A stretch of 28,301 nucleotides of DNA from an uncultured Alistipes sp. (GCA_910587675.1 CAJUMU010000023.1:1-28301); one strand, 5' to 3'. Positions 16,321 to 23,671 are shown, numbered from the stretch's first letter. Numbers and translations: made by a program. The notes: generated by a model not told the origin, from the sequence alone.

Positions 16321-16530
16321 AAAAAGCGATTGGGCCCGATAGTGCGGGCTGTTGAAAAAAGTCGTGTGAAGCGTATTTGCGTCATTATCAAAAATCATTA
16401 CTCCGCCGTGGCGGTCGCGACTCGTCGGTCGCGCGAAACACGGGAGACGATAATGACGTCGTTTTTGATGGCGGTCGTCTTCGCTCGCGGCCGTTTCCAA
16501 ATAAGATTCAGAATAAACCCCCGAATGTTC
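16321..16530 (-). promoter_or_regulatory. Long structured leader of the helicase mRNA (predicted)
   Basis: If transcription starts downstream of the TATATTTG at 16544-16537, the helicase mRNA has a leader of about 210 nt with no coding evidence. It holds two adjacent hairpins, 16403-16414 (CCGCC-GT-GGCGG) and 16416-16433 (CGCGAC, 6-nt loop, GTCGCG). Long leaders that control translation are known for cold-shock RNA helicases; a similar role here is inference. Confidence 0.4.
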
Positions 16531-16536
16531 GCTCGG

Positions 16537-16544
16537 CAAATATA
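16537..16544 (-). promoter_or_regulatory. Promoter -7 element for the DEAD-box helicase
   Basis: On the minus strand TATATTTG (16544-16537) matches TAnnTTTG. No TTG lies at the expected -33 distance; instead an ATATTCGG palindrome (16551-16574) sits just upstream, which could be an activator or repressor site. Confidence 0.5.
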
Positions 16545-16550
16545 GGCATA

Positions 16551-16574
16551 ATATTCGGATATCGGGCCGAATAT
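16551..16574. promoter_or_regulatory. Palindrome upstream of the helicase promoter
   Basis: ATATTCGG (16551-16558) and CCGAATAT (16567-16574) flank ATATCGGG. It overlaps the region where a -33 element would be, so it may bind a regulator. No family is assigned. Confidence 0.35.
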
Positions 16575-16624
16575 CCGCTTTTTCTTGAAAAATAATATAT
16601 TGCGGCCCGAAAGCGGTATATGAA

Positions 16625-16656
16625 AAGCCTGCGGTTCTCGCGAGAACCGCAGGCTT
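16625..16656 (-). terminator. Rho-independent terminator after the VOC gene
   Basis: A perfect 32-bp palindrome (arms AAGCCTGCGGTTCTCG and its complement) lies 21 bp after the VOC gene stop. It is followed on the minus strand by TTTTC. It ends the transporter-cupin-VOC transcript and also isolates the helicase promoter. Confidence 0.85.
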
Positions 16657-16676
16657 CATCTCGTAACGGAGCGATG

Positions 16677-16988
16677 TCACTTTCGCTCGATAAGCTCTAT
16701 CGCCACGCCCTCCTCCTCGACGAACGCGATTATCATGTCGCCGCAGTCGAGCGGTTCGAGCAACACCTTGGCGCCCTCGACGGCCGTCTCGACGCAGGGC
16801 ACGTCGTAGGCGATATGCGCGCGCGAACGGATCAGCTCGTGCATGGGGCTGTCGGGCTCGAAATAGAGGAACTCTATTTTGTTGGGGCTTTGCGAATAGT
16901 CGGTCACCGAGACTTTGAGAGGCTCGATATATGCCGCGCCCTCGATCTTTTCGGCGCTCGGGATGCCGAAATGGCTTAAGGTTCTCAT
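16677..16988 (-). CDS. VOC (glyoxalase/bleomycin-resistance fold) family protein
   Basis: This small 103-residue protein has a single VOC-type domain. Segments such as LSHFGIPSAE at the N-terminus, HIAYDVPCVETAVEG in the middle and GVAIELIERK at the end give the fold's spacing, with possible metal ligands His6, His near 77 and a C-terminal Glu. Family members isomerise or epimerise small molecules, and some are lyases. It lies 17 bp after the cupin gene on the same strand and before a strong terminator, so it is the last gene of that unit. The substrate is unknown; a sugar-related role is suggested only by context. Confidence 0.75.
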   Translation of the reverse strand: MRTLSHFGIPSAEKIEGAAYIEPLKVSVTDYSQSPNKIEFLYFEPDSPMHELIRSRAHIAYDVPCVETAVEGAKVLLEPLDCGDMIIAFVEEEGVAIELIERK

Positions 16989-17005
16989 GATTTATTCCTT
17001 ATTAT

Positions 17006-17587
17006 TTAAAGACTTGCGTTCGGGTTGGTGAAGCGCAGGCCGTCGTTGTCGTGGTAGGTGCCGTATTCGGTCACTATCGCGCCCTGCTCGCCCGCCATGA
17101 GGAAGTGGCGCGACTCCGACTCCTTGAGCGCGCTCAGGTCGCCCGTGTTCATCACGTGGTAGTTGGCTACCGTGATGTGCCCCTTCTGGCTCTCGGGCAG
17201 CGCGGGCGGGTTGGGCGTCGGCTCGCCTATGCCGAAGTTGTAGACGCTGCCGCAGCGCACCTGCCAGCTCTCGTGCTTGGCGGGGAACGCCGACTCGACG
17301 TGGTAGTGCTCGACGATCATCTGCGACGGCAGCAGATAGATCTCGTGGCCGAAATAGCGGTGGTCGGGGTTGTTGATCCAAAAGACGCCGCCCATGCCCA
17401 CATGTTCGAAGTCGCCCAATCCGAAGTCGGTGACCCAGAAGTTGGCCTCGAGGAACGGCGTGAAGGGTATGCCGTAATGCTCGAACATGTCGAGGAAAGC
17501 CTTTTTGGCCGTCTGCTCGTTGAATTTGCCGTCGGTATAGAAGTCGGCGTTGGTGTACTTTTTGGCGTACAGATGTTTCTTATCCAT
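17006..17587 (-). CDS. Cupin-domain protein, probable sugar isomerase (D-lyxose isomerase-like)
   Basis: This 193-residue single-domain cupin has a metal site suggested by His94-Tyr-His96 in MIVEHYHVE, Glu106 in PAKHESWQV, and a later His in GTYHDNDGLRFTNP. The layout recalls cupin sugar isomerases such as D-lyxose isomerase. I chose Met at 17587 and not 17611 because a promoter -7 element ends at 17613, so the upstream Met would sit at the transcription start. It follows the transporter by 57 bp and precedes the VOC gene by 17 bp. The precise sugar is not known. Confidence 0.75.
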   Translation of the reverse strand: MDKKHLYAKKYTNADFYTDGKFNEQTAKKAFLDMFEHYGIPFTPFLEANFWVTDFGLGDFEHVGMGGVFWINNPDHRYFGHEIYLLPSQMIVEHYHVESAFPAKHESWQVRCGSVYNFGIGEPTPNPPALPESQKGHITVANYHVMNTGDLSALKESESRHFLMAGEQGAIVTEYGTYHDNDGLRFTNPNASL

Positions 17588-17612
17588 AAGTCGTGTAGTT
17601 TTTTCCTGCATC

Positions 17613-17644
17613 CAAAATTAACGTTTTTTTTTCGGTTATGCAAA
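17613..17644 (-). promoter_or_regulatory. Bacteroidota-type promoter for the cupin gene
   Basis: On the minus strand TTTG (17644-17641), a 20-nt spacer and TAATTTTG (17620-17613) closely match the consensus. The -33 element abuts the transporter stop codon. The cupin and VOC genes can therefore be transcribed without the transporter. Confidence 0.7.
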
Positions 17645-19615
17645 TCATCGGTCGTGCCGCAGTTCGGGACTCCCGCCCGCCGCCGCGGGAGGCAGCGCCT
17701 TGCGCCCGACGAAGGCCGTGACGGCCGCGCCCGCCAGCTGCACCGCGATGGTGACGGCCAGCACCGCCGCGATGCCGCCCCACTTCAGCAGCAACGGGAT
17801 GATCACCACGCCGACCACCGCGCCCGCCTTTCCGAATGCGGCGGCCAAACCGCTGCCCGCGCCGCGGTCGGCCACGGGGTAGATCTGAGGCGGAATAATG
17901 AAGGTCACGAGGTGCGGACCCGCGTTTAGGAATAGCTCGAAGATCATGAATCCCGCTATAATGGTCCACTTCGACAGATGGAGCTCGTGGCCCGCGAGCA
18001 GCAGCGCCAACCCCGCCGCACAGAGCAGGAATCCCCAAGTCTGCATCCTCACGTGGTATATTCTGTTCACCAAAAAGAGTCCAGCCACGAATCCCAAGAG
18101 CACGAACATGTTTATATACGTACTCATCTTCACCGACGAGACTATATGGTCGAACGTTCCCGCCGACGAGGGATCGAGCCCGAGCGACATTATCAACACG
18201 GGCAGGAACACCCCCACGCCGTACACGCCGAACCCCTCGCATGCCCACGGCACACCGCTGAAGACGATGCGTCGCGCGTTGCCGCGGCTGAAAAGTCCGC
18301 CCCACGACGCTTTGGGCCGATCGCGGCGGTCGGAGCGGCTGCGTATCTCGCCCGGATGCACGTCGGGGCCGAGGAAGTAACGCACCGCCCGTTCGGCCTC
18401 CTCCGTGCGACCGTGCGACATGAGCCACCCGGGACTCTGCCCGAAGCGTATGCGGCACAGCAGCATTATGATCGCCATGACGGCCACCAACAGCAGCAGG
18501 CGGTTCCAGTGTTCGGGAGTATTCCACACTCGCAGCAGATAGAAACCCGCCGCGGCCATCACTATGTTGCCTATCGCCGACGAAGCCTTGGCCACGCCCA
18601 CCATCATGAGGCGCAGGCGGCGAGGCATGATCTCCGAGATGTAGTCGGAGTCGAGGCTGTATCCGCCGCCGATGCCCATGCCCATCACGAAGAGCGAGGC
18701 CACGAGCGAATGCACGCTGTCGGCGAAGAATGCGAACAGCGCGGCGCACAATATTATCGCGGGGCACAACCTGAAGAAGAACAGATATCCCTTGCGGTCG
18801 CTCCACGCGCCGAACAGCACCGCGCCGATCATGATTCCCACCAGACTGGAGGCCGCCACCACGCCCTGCATCGCGGGCGAGAGCTCGGGATGCGCGGCGA
18901 GTTGTATCATCGGGATTACGATACCCACTATCGTGGCCAATCCCGCGCCCGTCACCTGCCCTAACGACGCCACGATGAGCACCCGCAGGTGTCCCCAGCG
19001 CAACGGCATGGTATCCATGTCGACGGGGTTGCCGTCGCTGCTGCGCCCCATCGCGAGCAGCTTGCGACGCCAGCGGTTCCACCTCTCGATGATCCACAGC
19101 AACGCCACGCCCACGCCCACGCCCACGGTGGCCTCGAAGAATCGCAGCGCGCAGTTCACCGCGGGGTCTACTTCGGGCGACATCTTCGACACCAGCAGGA
19201 TGATAAGCATCGTTATGGTGGCTATGCTGCCGCTGCCGTACATGTTGAGCACCATGCAGAACATCTCCAACACGAAGACCGCTAACAGCATTCCCACCAC
19301 CGAGAAGGGCAGCACAAGCAAATAGAGGTAGGCGACGAAGGCGCCAAGAAAGGTACCCAGCACCCTGATCCACCCCGCCCGCAAGGCCTCCTTGTATCCC
19401 GGCATGTGAAGCACCACGACCACCGATGTGCAGGCCAGCATGGCGCCCATCCACCGCGAGGTGGAGTGGAACGACCCCGTGGCGTACATGCCCGTGAGAT
19501 AGGCCAGCAATATGCCGAGGCACGAGACCAACAGAACGAACGGATGAACCCGCGACATGGCTTTTCCCTGCGCGGCGCGAATGCGCGACCAGACCGATTG
19601 CACGATATTTCCCAT
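17645..19615 (-). CDS. Membrane transporter: FUSC-like N-domain fused to an MFS sugar-porter domain
   Basis: This 656-residue protein has two membrane parts. Residues about 22-178 carry six hydrophobic segments resembling one FUSC/aromatic-acid-exporter-type membrane domain (WMGAMLACTSVVVVLHMPGYKEALRAGWIRVLGTFLGAFVA). After a basic linker (RWNRWRRKLL), residues from about 208 onward form a complete MFS porter, with loop 2-3 motif GAWSDRKGYLFF and a sugar-porter-like PPQIYPVADRGAGSG segment. The start at 19615 is chosen as the first Met with a normal N-terminus; an earlier Met at 19672 is possible. An AraC regulator lies upstream and isomerase-like genes downstream. Substrate unknown, probably a sugar. 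Confidence 0.85.
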   Translation of the reverse strand: MGNIVQSVWSRIRAAQGKAMSRVHPFVLLVSCLGILLAYLTGMYATGSFHSTSRWMGAMLACTSVVVVLHMPGYKEALRAGWIRVLGTFLGAFVAYLYLLVLPFSVVGMLLAVFVLEMFCMVLNMYGSGSIATITMLIILLVSKMSPEVDPAVNCALRFFEATVGVGVGVALLWIIERWNRWRRKLLAMGRSSDGNPVDMDTMPLRWGHLRVLIVASLGQVTGAGLATIVGIVIPMIQLAAHPELSPAMQGVVAASSLVGIMIGAVLFGAWSDRKGYLFFFRLCPAIILCAALFAFFADSVHSLVASLFVMGMGIGGGYSLDSDYISEIMPRRLRLMMVGVAKASSAIGNIVMAAAGFYLLRVWNTPEHWNRLLLLVAVMAIIMLLCRIRFGQSPGWLMSHGRTEEAERAVRYFLGPDVHPGEIRSRSDRRDRPKASWGGLFSRGNARRIVFSGVPWACEGFGVYGVGVFLPVLIMSLGLDPSSAGTFDHIVSSVKMSTYINMFVLLGFVAGLFLVNRIYHVRMQTWGFLLCAAGLALLLAGHELHLSKWTIIAGFMIFELFLNAGPHLVTFIIPPQIYPVADRGAGSGLAAAFGKAGAVVGVVIIPLLLKWGGIAAVLAVTIAVQLAGAAVTAFVGRKALPPAAAGGSPELRHDR

Positions 19616-19693
19616 AATGCGATTTTTCAGCTCGGGGAACAATAAACGCGCCGAAAGGGAATGCGTGCTCAAGTATTCGGGTCCGCGGGATAG

Positions 19694-19706
19694 GCTGACG
19701 CGTGTG
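19694..19706. repeat. 13-bp direct repeat, left of R1 copy 2
   Basis: GCTGACGCGTGTG here is repeated exactly at 19790-19802, bracketing R1 copy 2. The right-hand copy overlaps the end of the R1 unit. Confidence 0.7.
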
Positions 19707-19711
19707 CATTT

Positions 19712-19797
19712 CTCTCAAAACTTATCTTCGGCGGCTGCGGGGGTCGCACCAAAGCGCGAGCCGCCGAAGATAACACCGCCGAGCAGTGCGCTGACGC
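19712..19797 (-). repeat. Palindromic repeat family R1, copy 2
   Basis: This 86-bp unit is the reverse-oriented counterpart of 252-339, with the same 13-bp arms TTATCTTCGGCGG (19722-19734) and CCGCCGAAGATAA (19761-19773). Loop bases differ but the inner hairpins are kept (CACTGC-TCG-GCGGTG against CACCGC-TTT-GCGGTG in copy 1). It lies between the AraC regulator and the transporter. In the transcription direction of the neighbouring genes it is inverted relative to copy 1, so it is probably not a dedicated terminator. Confidence 0.85.
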
Positions 19798-19802
19798 GTG
19801 TG
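19790..19802. repeat. 13-bp direct repeat, right of R1 copy 2
   Basis: Exact second copy of GCTGACGCGTGTG (see 19694-19706). The first eight bases (GCTGACGC) are also part of the R1 unit, because copy 1 ends with the same bases. Confidence 0.7.
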
Positions 19803-19818
19803 TATAGATAATGGAAAC

Positions 19819-20736
19819 CTACTTTCGCGCGGCGCCGCCGACCTTGTAGCGCGAGGGCGAGATTCCCACGCGTTGCTTGAAATATTTGCCGAAGAAGGAC
19901 TGCGACACGAAATTGAGTCGGTCCGACACCTCCTGAATGCTCATGCCCGTCTGCATCAACAGCTTTTTGGCCTTGCGGATCACGGCCTCGTCGATGATGC
20001 GCGAAGCGTTGCGGCCCGTCTTGTTCTTGCAGATGAGCGACAGATATTTGGGGCTTATGCCCAGTTTGGCGGCATAGTACTCCACCGAACGTTCGCGCTC
20101 GCAATCCTCGTTCAGAGCCTCGAAAAACTCCGACAGCAGTATGTCGCTGCGGTTTCGGCGCCCCTCGTTCTTCATGGCCTCGGCATTCGCCGCGATGATG
20201 GATATGAGGGTATAGAAGAACGAAGTGAAGAGCGACGATATGATCTTGTCGCCGTAAACGTCCGAGGCGCTCGAACGCGCGGCGTCGCTCAACATGGCCA
20301 ACACACGGTGCAGACGCTCGCCCGAGGCGGAGTCGACCGTAAAGCACGACCGCATGCTGAACACCATGCACGACGACAAAAAATCGGACGTGTCGATATT
20401 CACCGAGTTGAGGAATTCGCGCGAGTAGGTTATAAGGTATCCCATGCAGGCTTTGCTGCATCGGAAGGTCTCCATGACCGAGTCCTCGCGCAGCAGAAAG
20501 ATCGAGTTGGAGCGCATCTCGTACTGACGTCCGTTGATGGTCGTCTTGGCGGTGCCGTTGCACACCACGCCTATCGTGATGCCGTCTATCGCGCTCGGGG
20601 GGCCTTCCAGAGTGCGGAAATTGACCAATGGCGACAACACCAGTGAGTCGGAAACGAATCCGCCGCTCGGAAAGTATTTTTGAATTTTAGAAATAGAAAT
20701 CTTGTTAACCTCCCCACAAACGCTCTTTCTCTCCAT
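19819..20736 (-). CDS. AraC-family transcriptional regulator
   Basis: This 305-residue regulator has an N-terminal ligand-sensing region and a C-terminal AraC/XylS DNA-binding domain at about 205-300. Two helix-turn-helix units are visible: YYAAKLGISPKYLSLICKN, and SIQEVSDRLNFVSQSFFGKYFKQRVGISPSRY with the family's conserved second-HTH pattern. The start at 20736 gives a normal length. It is on the same strand as the transporter, 203 bp upstream of it, and is the likely regulator of the transporter-cupin-VOC genes. The inducer is unknown. R1 copy 2 lies between this gene and the transporter. Confidence 0.94.
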   Translation of the reverse strand: MERKSVCGEVNKISISKIQKYFPSGGFVSDSLVLSPLVNFRTLEGPPSAIDGITIGVVCNGTAKTTINGRQYEMRSNSIFLLREDSVMETFRCSKACMGYLITYSREFLNSVNIDTSDFLSSCMVFSMRSCFTVDSASGERLHRVLAMLSDAARSSASDVYGDKIISSLFTSFFYTLISIIAANAEAMKNEGRRNRSDILLSEFFEALNEDCERERSVEYYAAKLGISPKYLSLICKNKTGRNASRIIDEAVIRKAKKLLMQTGMSIQEVSDRLNFVSQSFFGKYFKQRVGISPSRYKVGGAARK

Positions 20737-20767
20737 AATTAGTAGTTTATCCCTCTGACTTTATATA

Positions 20768-20813
20768 TTTCCCGACCGCACCGCCGCAGCCGAATGTCAT
20801 TTTTCCCGCGGCC
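20768..20813. repeat. 46-bp direct repeat, copy 1
   Basis: Begins TTTCCCGACCGCA and ends CCCGCGGCC. It matches 21000-21045 at 44 of 46 positions. Its last bases overlap the end of R2 copy B. Confidence 0.9.
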
Positions 20814-20964
20814 CATGGCCGCGTTTACAATTCCGACCCTCCCCTAAACTGCGTTCGGCAGGCGAGGGCAATCGCGCTTGTGCGGATTGCCGAGCCGCCA
20901 CAGCAGAAGCGGAACTTTGTTCCGCAATCCCCTCCTCGGAGGGGACTTCGGTCGCTGCGCTCCG
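20805..20964 (-). repeat. Hairpin repeat family R2, copy B (interrupted)
   Basis: Reverse-oriented counterpart of 9688-9767, with both hairpins kept (CGCGGCC-ATG-GGCCGCG and TCCCCTCC-GA-GGAGGGGA). The unit is split by 79 bp at 20849-20927, located between the two hairpins. Confidence 0.85.
20849..20927. mobile_element. 79-bp nested insertion in R2 copy B (candidate small non-autonomous element)
   Basis: Compared with R2 copy A, 79 extra bases lie between CCCCTAAA and TCCCCTCC. The insert consists largely of three hairpins: CTGC-GTTCG-GCAG (20849-20861), GGCAATC / GATTGCC around 20868-20890, and GCGGAAC-TTT-GTTCCGC (20909-20925). It has no coding capacity. A-rich bases at both ends could hide a 2-3 bp target duplication. 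Confidence 0.6.
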
Positions 20965-20999
20965 CACGAGCAGAGTCCGCCGCGTCGATAATTCTTATG

Positions 21000-21045
21000 T
21001 TTCCCGACCGCAACGCCGCAGCCGAATGTCATTTTCCCCGCGGCC
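21000..21045. repeat. 46-bp direct repeat, copy 2
   Basis: Second copy of the unit at 20768-20813, 232 bp away, differing at two positions. It lies 38 bp after the lipid kinase stop codon. The two copies bracket most of R2 copy B. Confidence 0.9.
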
Positions 21046-21083
21046 TTCCCTCCGACAGCCGCCGAATAAATAATCGCGCGAAA

Positions 21084-21983
21084 CTATTCCGCCGCGCGGT
21101 CGCTCGGGCAAATCACGTTCAGATCTCCGTGCAGACACTTCACCCTCATCGGGAACTTGCCGCCGCGCTGGCCGTCGACGTCGGTATCCTCGCTTACGGG
21201 GGTGGTGAGGGTAAGGGTTCCCGTGCGCAGCGATCGCACCGCTCCCGTATTTATTCCCAACACATACAGCAGCATGTCGCACGCCGAAAGCAGCGGATTG
21301 CGCTTGCGCAGAAACAGACAGTCGAAGACTCCGTCGCGCAGGCTCGCGTTGCGCGCCAAAGGCACGCGGCCCGCCGTCTCGCCGTTGAACACCAACCCCA
21401 TCAGGGTCTGGTACTCGAACGTCTCCTCGTCGGTGGCTATGGTGAGCGGTATGCTGTGCAGATTCTTCAGATCCTTCAACCCCGCGACGAGATAGGCCAA
21501 GCGGCCTATGCGGTGCTTCAGCCCCTCGGGCGTGTGCTGCGAAGTGGTGGTGAAGATTCCGAAACTGAATATGTTGACGAAATAGATATCCTTCTCGCGT
21601 CCGCGGCCTATCTGCTCCACCACGCCGCAATCGATCTGCTCGATCGTGCCCCGCGCTATCTGCCGCGCCGCCCTGAGGATGTTGCGAGACATGCCGAGCG
21701 CGCCCGCGAAGTCGTTGGCCGTGCCTGCGGGTATGACGCCTAAGGTGAGCGACAACCCCTTGCGTTTCATGGCGTTTATTATGTAGTTCAGCGTACCGTC
21801 GCCTCCCGCCACCACAGCCAGATCGACATCCTCGCTGCCGTCGAGCGGATTCGCGCCGAACTCGATGATCTTGGGACGCATGTCGTAACCCGCATCGCGG
21901 AAAACGGCCACGATCTTGTCGATGTTGCGACCGATCTTGCCTCGTCCCGCCTGCGTATTGTATAGCAACACTGCTCTCTTCAT
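21084..21983 (-). CDS. Diacylglycerol/lipid kinase (DagK/YegS family)
   Basis: This 299-residue soluble kinase has the family's N-terminal nucleotide-binding domain with the hallmark GGDGT at 60-64 (VVAGGDGTLNYIINAM). LGVIPAGTANDFA follows, with the conserved PxGTxNDxA. The C-terminal beta domain ends with EDTDVDGQRGGKFPMRV, a normal family ending. It would phosphorylate diacylglycerol or a related lipid at the membrane, feeding lipid salvage. It begins 40 bp after apbE on the same strand and probably shares its promoter. The exact lipid substrate cannot be read from the sequence. Confidence 0.94.
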   Translation of the reverse strand: MKRAVLLYNTQAGRGKIGRNIDKIVAVFRDAGYDMRPKIIEFGANPLDGSEDVDLAVVAGGDGTLNYIINAMKRKGLSLTLGVIPAGTANDFAGALGMSRNILRAARQIARGTIEQIDCGVVEQIGRGREKDIYFVNIFSFGIFTTTSQHTPEGLKHRIGRLAYLVAGLKDLKNLHSIPLTIATDEETFEYQTLMGLVFNGETAGRVPLARNASLRDGVFDCLFLRKRNPLLSACDMLLYVLGINTGAVRSLRTGTLTLTTPVSEDTDVDGQRGGKFPMRVKCLHGDLNVICPSDRAAE

Positions 21984-22023
21984 AAATTCTTACGTTTTCG
22001 ATCCGCCGCCCTCGCGTTCGGGA

Positions 22024-23055
22024 TCAAATAGCGTGAAAAAAATCCCCGATGCGCTTCAGAGCCGCGCCCAGAGCCTTCGAATAGTACACCTCGTAACCTC
22101 CGTCGGGCGCGGCGGCGATGAAGTAGACCATTATGCCGTCGCTCTCCAAGCGGCGCGCCGACTCGATGGCCCTCTCCTTGCCCAAGGCCATGAACATGGT
22201 GCCGTAAGCGTCCGCCTCGGCGCACGTGGGCGCCACGACGGTGGCCGACAGCAGGTCGGTCACGGCGCTCAGCCCCGTCAGGGGGTCTATCGTATGGGCC
22301 ACCTTGCGGCCCTCGTCGTCGGTGTAGCAGCGGCGGTAGTTGCCCGACGTGGCCAAAGCGCAGTCGGTGAGCGATATCACCTGCTGCACGTGGCTGCCCG
22401 GGACGTCGTTGCCCTCGAACGGGGTCTCCACGCCCACGCGCCACGCCCCGCCTTTGGGGTTGCGGCCGCGGCAGCGCACCTCGCCGCCTATGTCGACCAG
22501 ATAATCCTTCATGCCCTCCTCCTCCAACATGCGGGCCACGAGATCGACCGTATAGCCTTTGGCTATCGAATTGAAGTCAAGCTGCACGCGCGGGTCGGCC
22601 TTTATCAGTCGGTCGCCCTCGACGCGCACCTTGTCGAATCCGACGAATCGCATGATCGAATCGACGTTCACCCTCCGCGAACGATCCTTGCCCGCGAAGC
22701 CGTAAGCCTCCACCAACGGCTTCACCGTCACGTCGTAAGCGCCTCCGCTCACGGCGTTGACGCGCCCCGCCAGTTCGAGGTTGAATTTTATGTGGTTGTC
22801 CGCAATGTCGGTCTCGCCGCGGTTGATGCGGCTCAGAAGCGACCCTTCGTCGAAAATCGACATCGAGCGTTTCATCTCGGCGTCGATGCGCTTCGCCCGC
22901 TCGTATATCTCCGTCGGAGGGAGCGACGTGCGCGCGCTGATCTGCACGAAAGTGCCGAGCATCTCGCCGTCGACCTCCGCATAGGGCTTGCGACACCCCG
23001 CGACCGCGAGCGTCGAGGCCGCGCACAACGCAAAACAAAGGGTTCGTAAATTCAT
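22024..23055 (-). CDS. apbE: FAD:protein FMN transferase ApbE (lipoprotein)
   Basis: This 343-residue protein moves FMN from FAD to a Thr or Ser of target proteins such as the Nqr and Rnf subunits. A lipoprotein signal (LAVAGC, Cys21) places it in the membrane facing the periplasm. Family segments are LGTFVQIS, AYDVTVKPLVEAYGF, LDFNSIAKGYTVD, LVDIGGEVRCRG and HTIDPLTG. The Met at 23055 is chosen because it directly precedes the signal peptide; the frame extends further without similarity. It has its own promoter and is followed by the lipid kinase. Its target proteins are not in this window. Confidence 0.95.
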   Translation of the reverse strand: MNLRTLCFALCAASTLAVAGCRKPYAEVDGEMLGTFVQISARTSLPPTEIYERAKRIDAEMKRSMSIFDEGSLLSRINRGETDIADNHIKFNLELAGRVNAVSGGAYDVTVKPLVEAYGFAGKDRSRRVNVDSIMRFVGFDKVRVEGDRLIKADPRVQLDFNSIAKGYTVDLVARMLEEEGMKDYLVDIGGEVRCRGRNPKGGAWRVGVETPFEGNDVPGSHVQQVISLTDCALATSGNYRRCYTDDEGRKVAHTIDPLTGLSAVTDLLSATVVAPTCAEADAYGTMFMALGKERAIESARRLESDGIMVYFIAAAPDGGYEVYYSKALGAALKRIGDFFHAI

Positions 23056-23145
23056 TATCTGCACGTAATTAGCGCCCGTCCGCCTGCCGCCGAGAGTCTC
23101 TCCCGCGTGCGTCGCCGCACCGTCGGCCGACGAGGCATCACTGCG

Positions 23146-23179
23146 CAAATATACGTAATTTTGGCAAATTATCGCCAAA
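23146..23179 (-). promoter_or_regulatory. Bacteroidota-type promoter for apbE
   Basis: On the minus strand TTTG (23179-23176), 22 nt and TATATTTG (23153-23146) match the consensus. Transcription would start near 23139, leaving a leader of about 84 nt. Confidence 0.65.
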
Positions 23180-23237
23180 GCCGTGAAAAAACGGGCTTCG
23201 CCGAGGCGAAAAATCATCGTTTTTTGAGCTCAAAATA

Positions 23238-23269
23238 TTTGTATCTGAACTAAATTCGAACTAATTTTG
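23238..23269 (+). promoter_or_regulatory. Bacteroidota-type promoter for rpsO
   Basis: TTTG (23238-23241), a 20-nt spacer and TAATTTTG (23262-23269) match the consensus well. Transcription would begin near 23276, giving a leader of about 100 nt, long enough for S15 autoregulation, though no specific structure is proposed. Confidence 0.75.
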
Positions 23270-23378
23270 TCGCACGCTCCGGCGTTATTCACGGTAAGGG
23301 GAATGCGTCGTGGAGTGGAACTTCGGGTCGTGTGCGTTCTGGACGGAATGCGCCGCGGCCCATAAATCAAAACTTTTT

Positions 23379-23651
23379 ATGGCTTATTTAACAGCAGAGA
23401 AAAAGCAAGAGCTTTTCGGCAAGTACGGCAAGTCTAACACCGATACAGGTTCTCCAGAGAGCCAGATCGCGCTGTTTTCGTACCGTATCAGCCACCTTAC
23501 TGAGCACCTCAAGAGCAACAAGCACGACTTCGGAACGCAGCGCTCGCTGTTGCGTCTGGTAGGTAAGCGTCGCCAGTTGTTGGAGTACCTCAAGGAGATC
23601 GACATCGAGCGCTACCGCGCCATCATCAAGACGCTCAATCTCCGCAAGTAA
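23379..23651 (+). CDS. rpsO: 30S ribosomal protein S15
   Basis: This 90-residue protein matches bacterial S15 over its full length: NTDTGSPESQIALFSYRISHLTEHL, the 16S rRNA-binding HDFGTQRSLLRLVGKRRQLLEYL, and the end YRAIIKTLNLRK. It binds the central domain of 16S rRNA early in assembly. The Met at 23379 is the family start (MAYLTAEKKQEL); the frame opens upstream but that part is leader. pnp follows, as in many bacteria, after a hairpin. Confidence 0.99.
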   Translation: MAYLTAEKKQELFGKYGKSNTDTGSPESQIALFSYRISHLTEHLKSNKHDFGTQRSLLRLVGKRRQLLEYLKEIDIERYRAIIKTLNLRK

Positions 23652-23671
23652 TCCGCTTTCAGAGGCGTTAA

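Larger units (their letters stand above)
20737..21083. other. Repeat-filled intergenic region (araC-type gene to lipid kinase)
   Basis: These 347 bp contain no gene. They hold two copies of a 46-bp direct repeat, R2 copy B between them, and a 79-bp insert nested in R2. No TAnnTTTG promoter was found for the AraC gene; the stretch just before it (AAATATATAAAG) is only AT-rich. Confidence 0.75.

Noticed and set aside
17580..19718. Minus-strand 712-codon frame overlapping the transporter in another frame
   Set aside because: It has no hydrophobic pattern or family motif; the frame encoding the FUSC-MFS protein has both.
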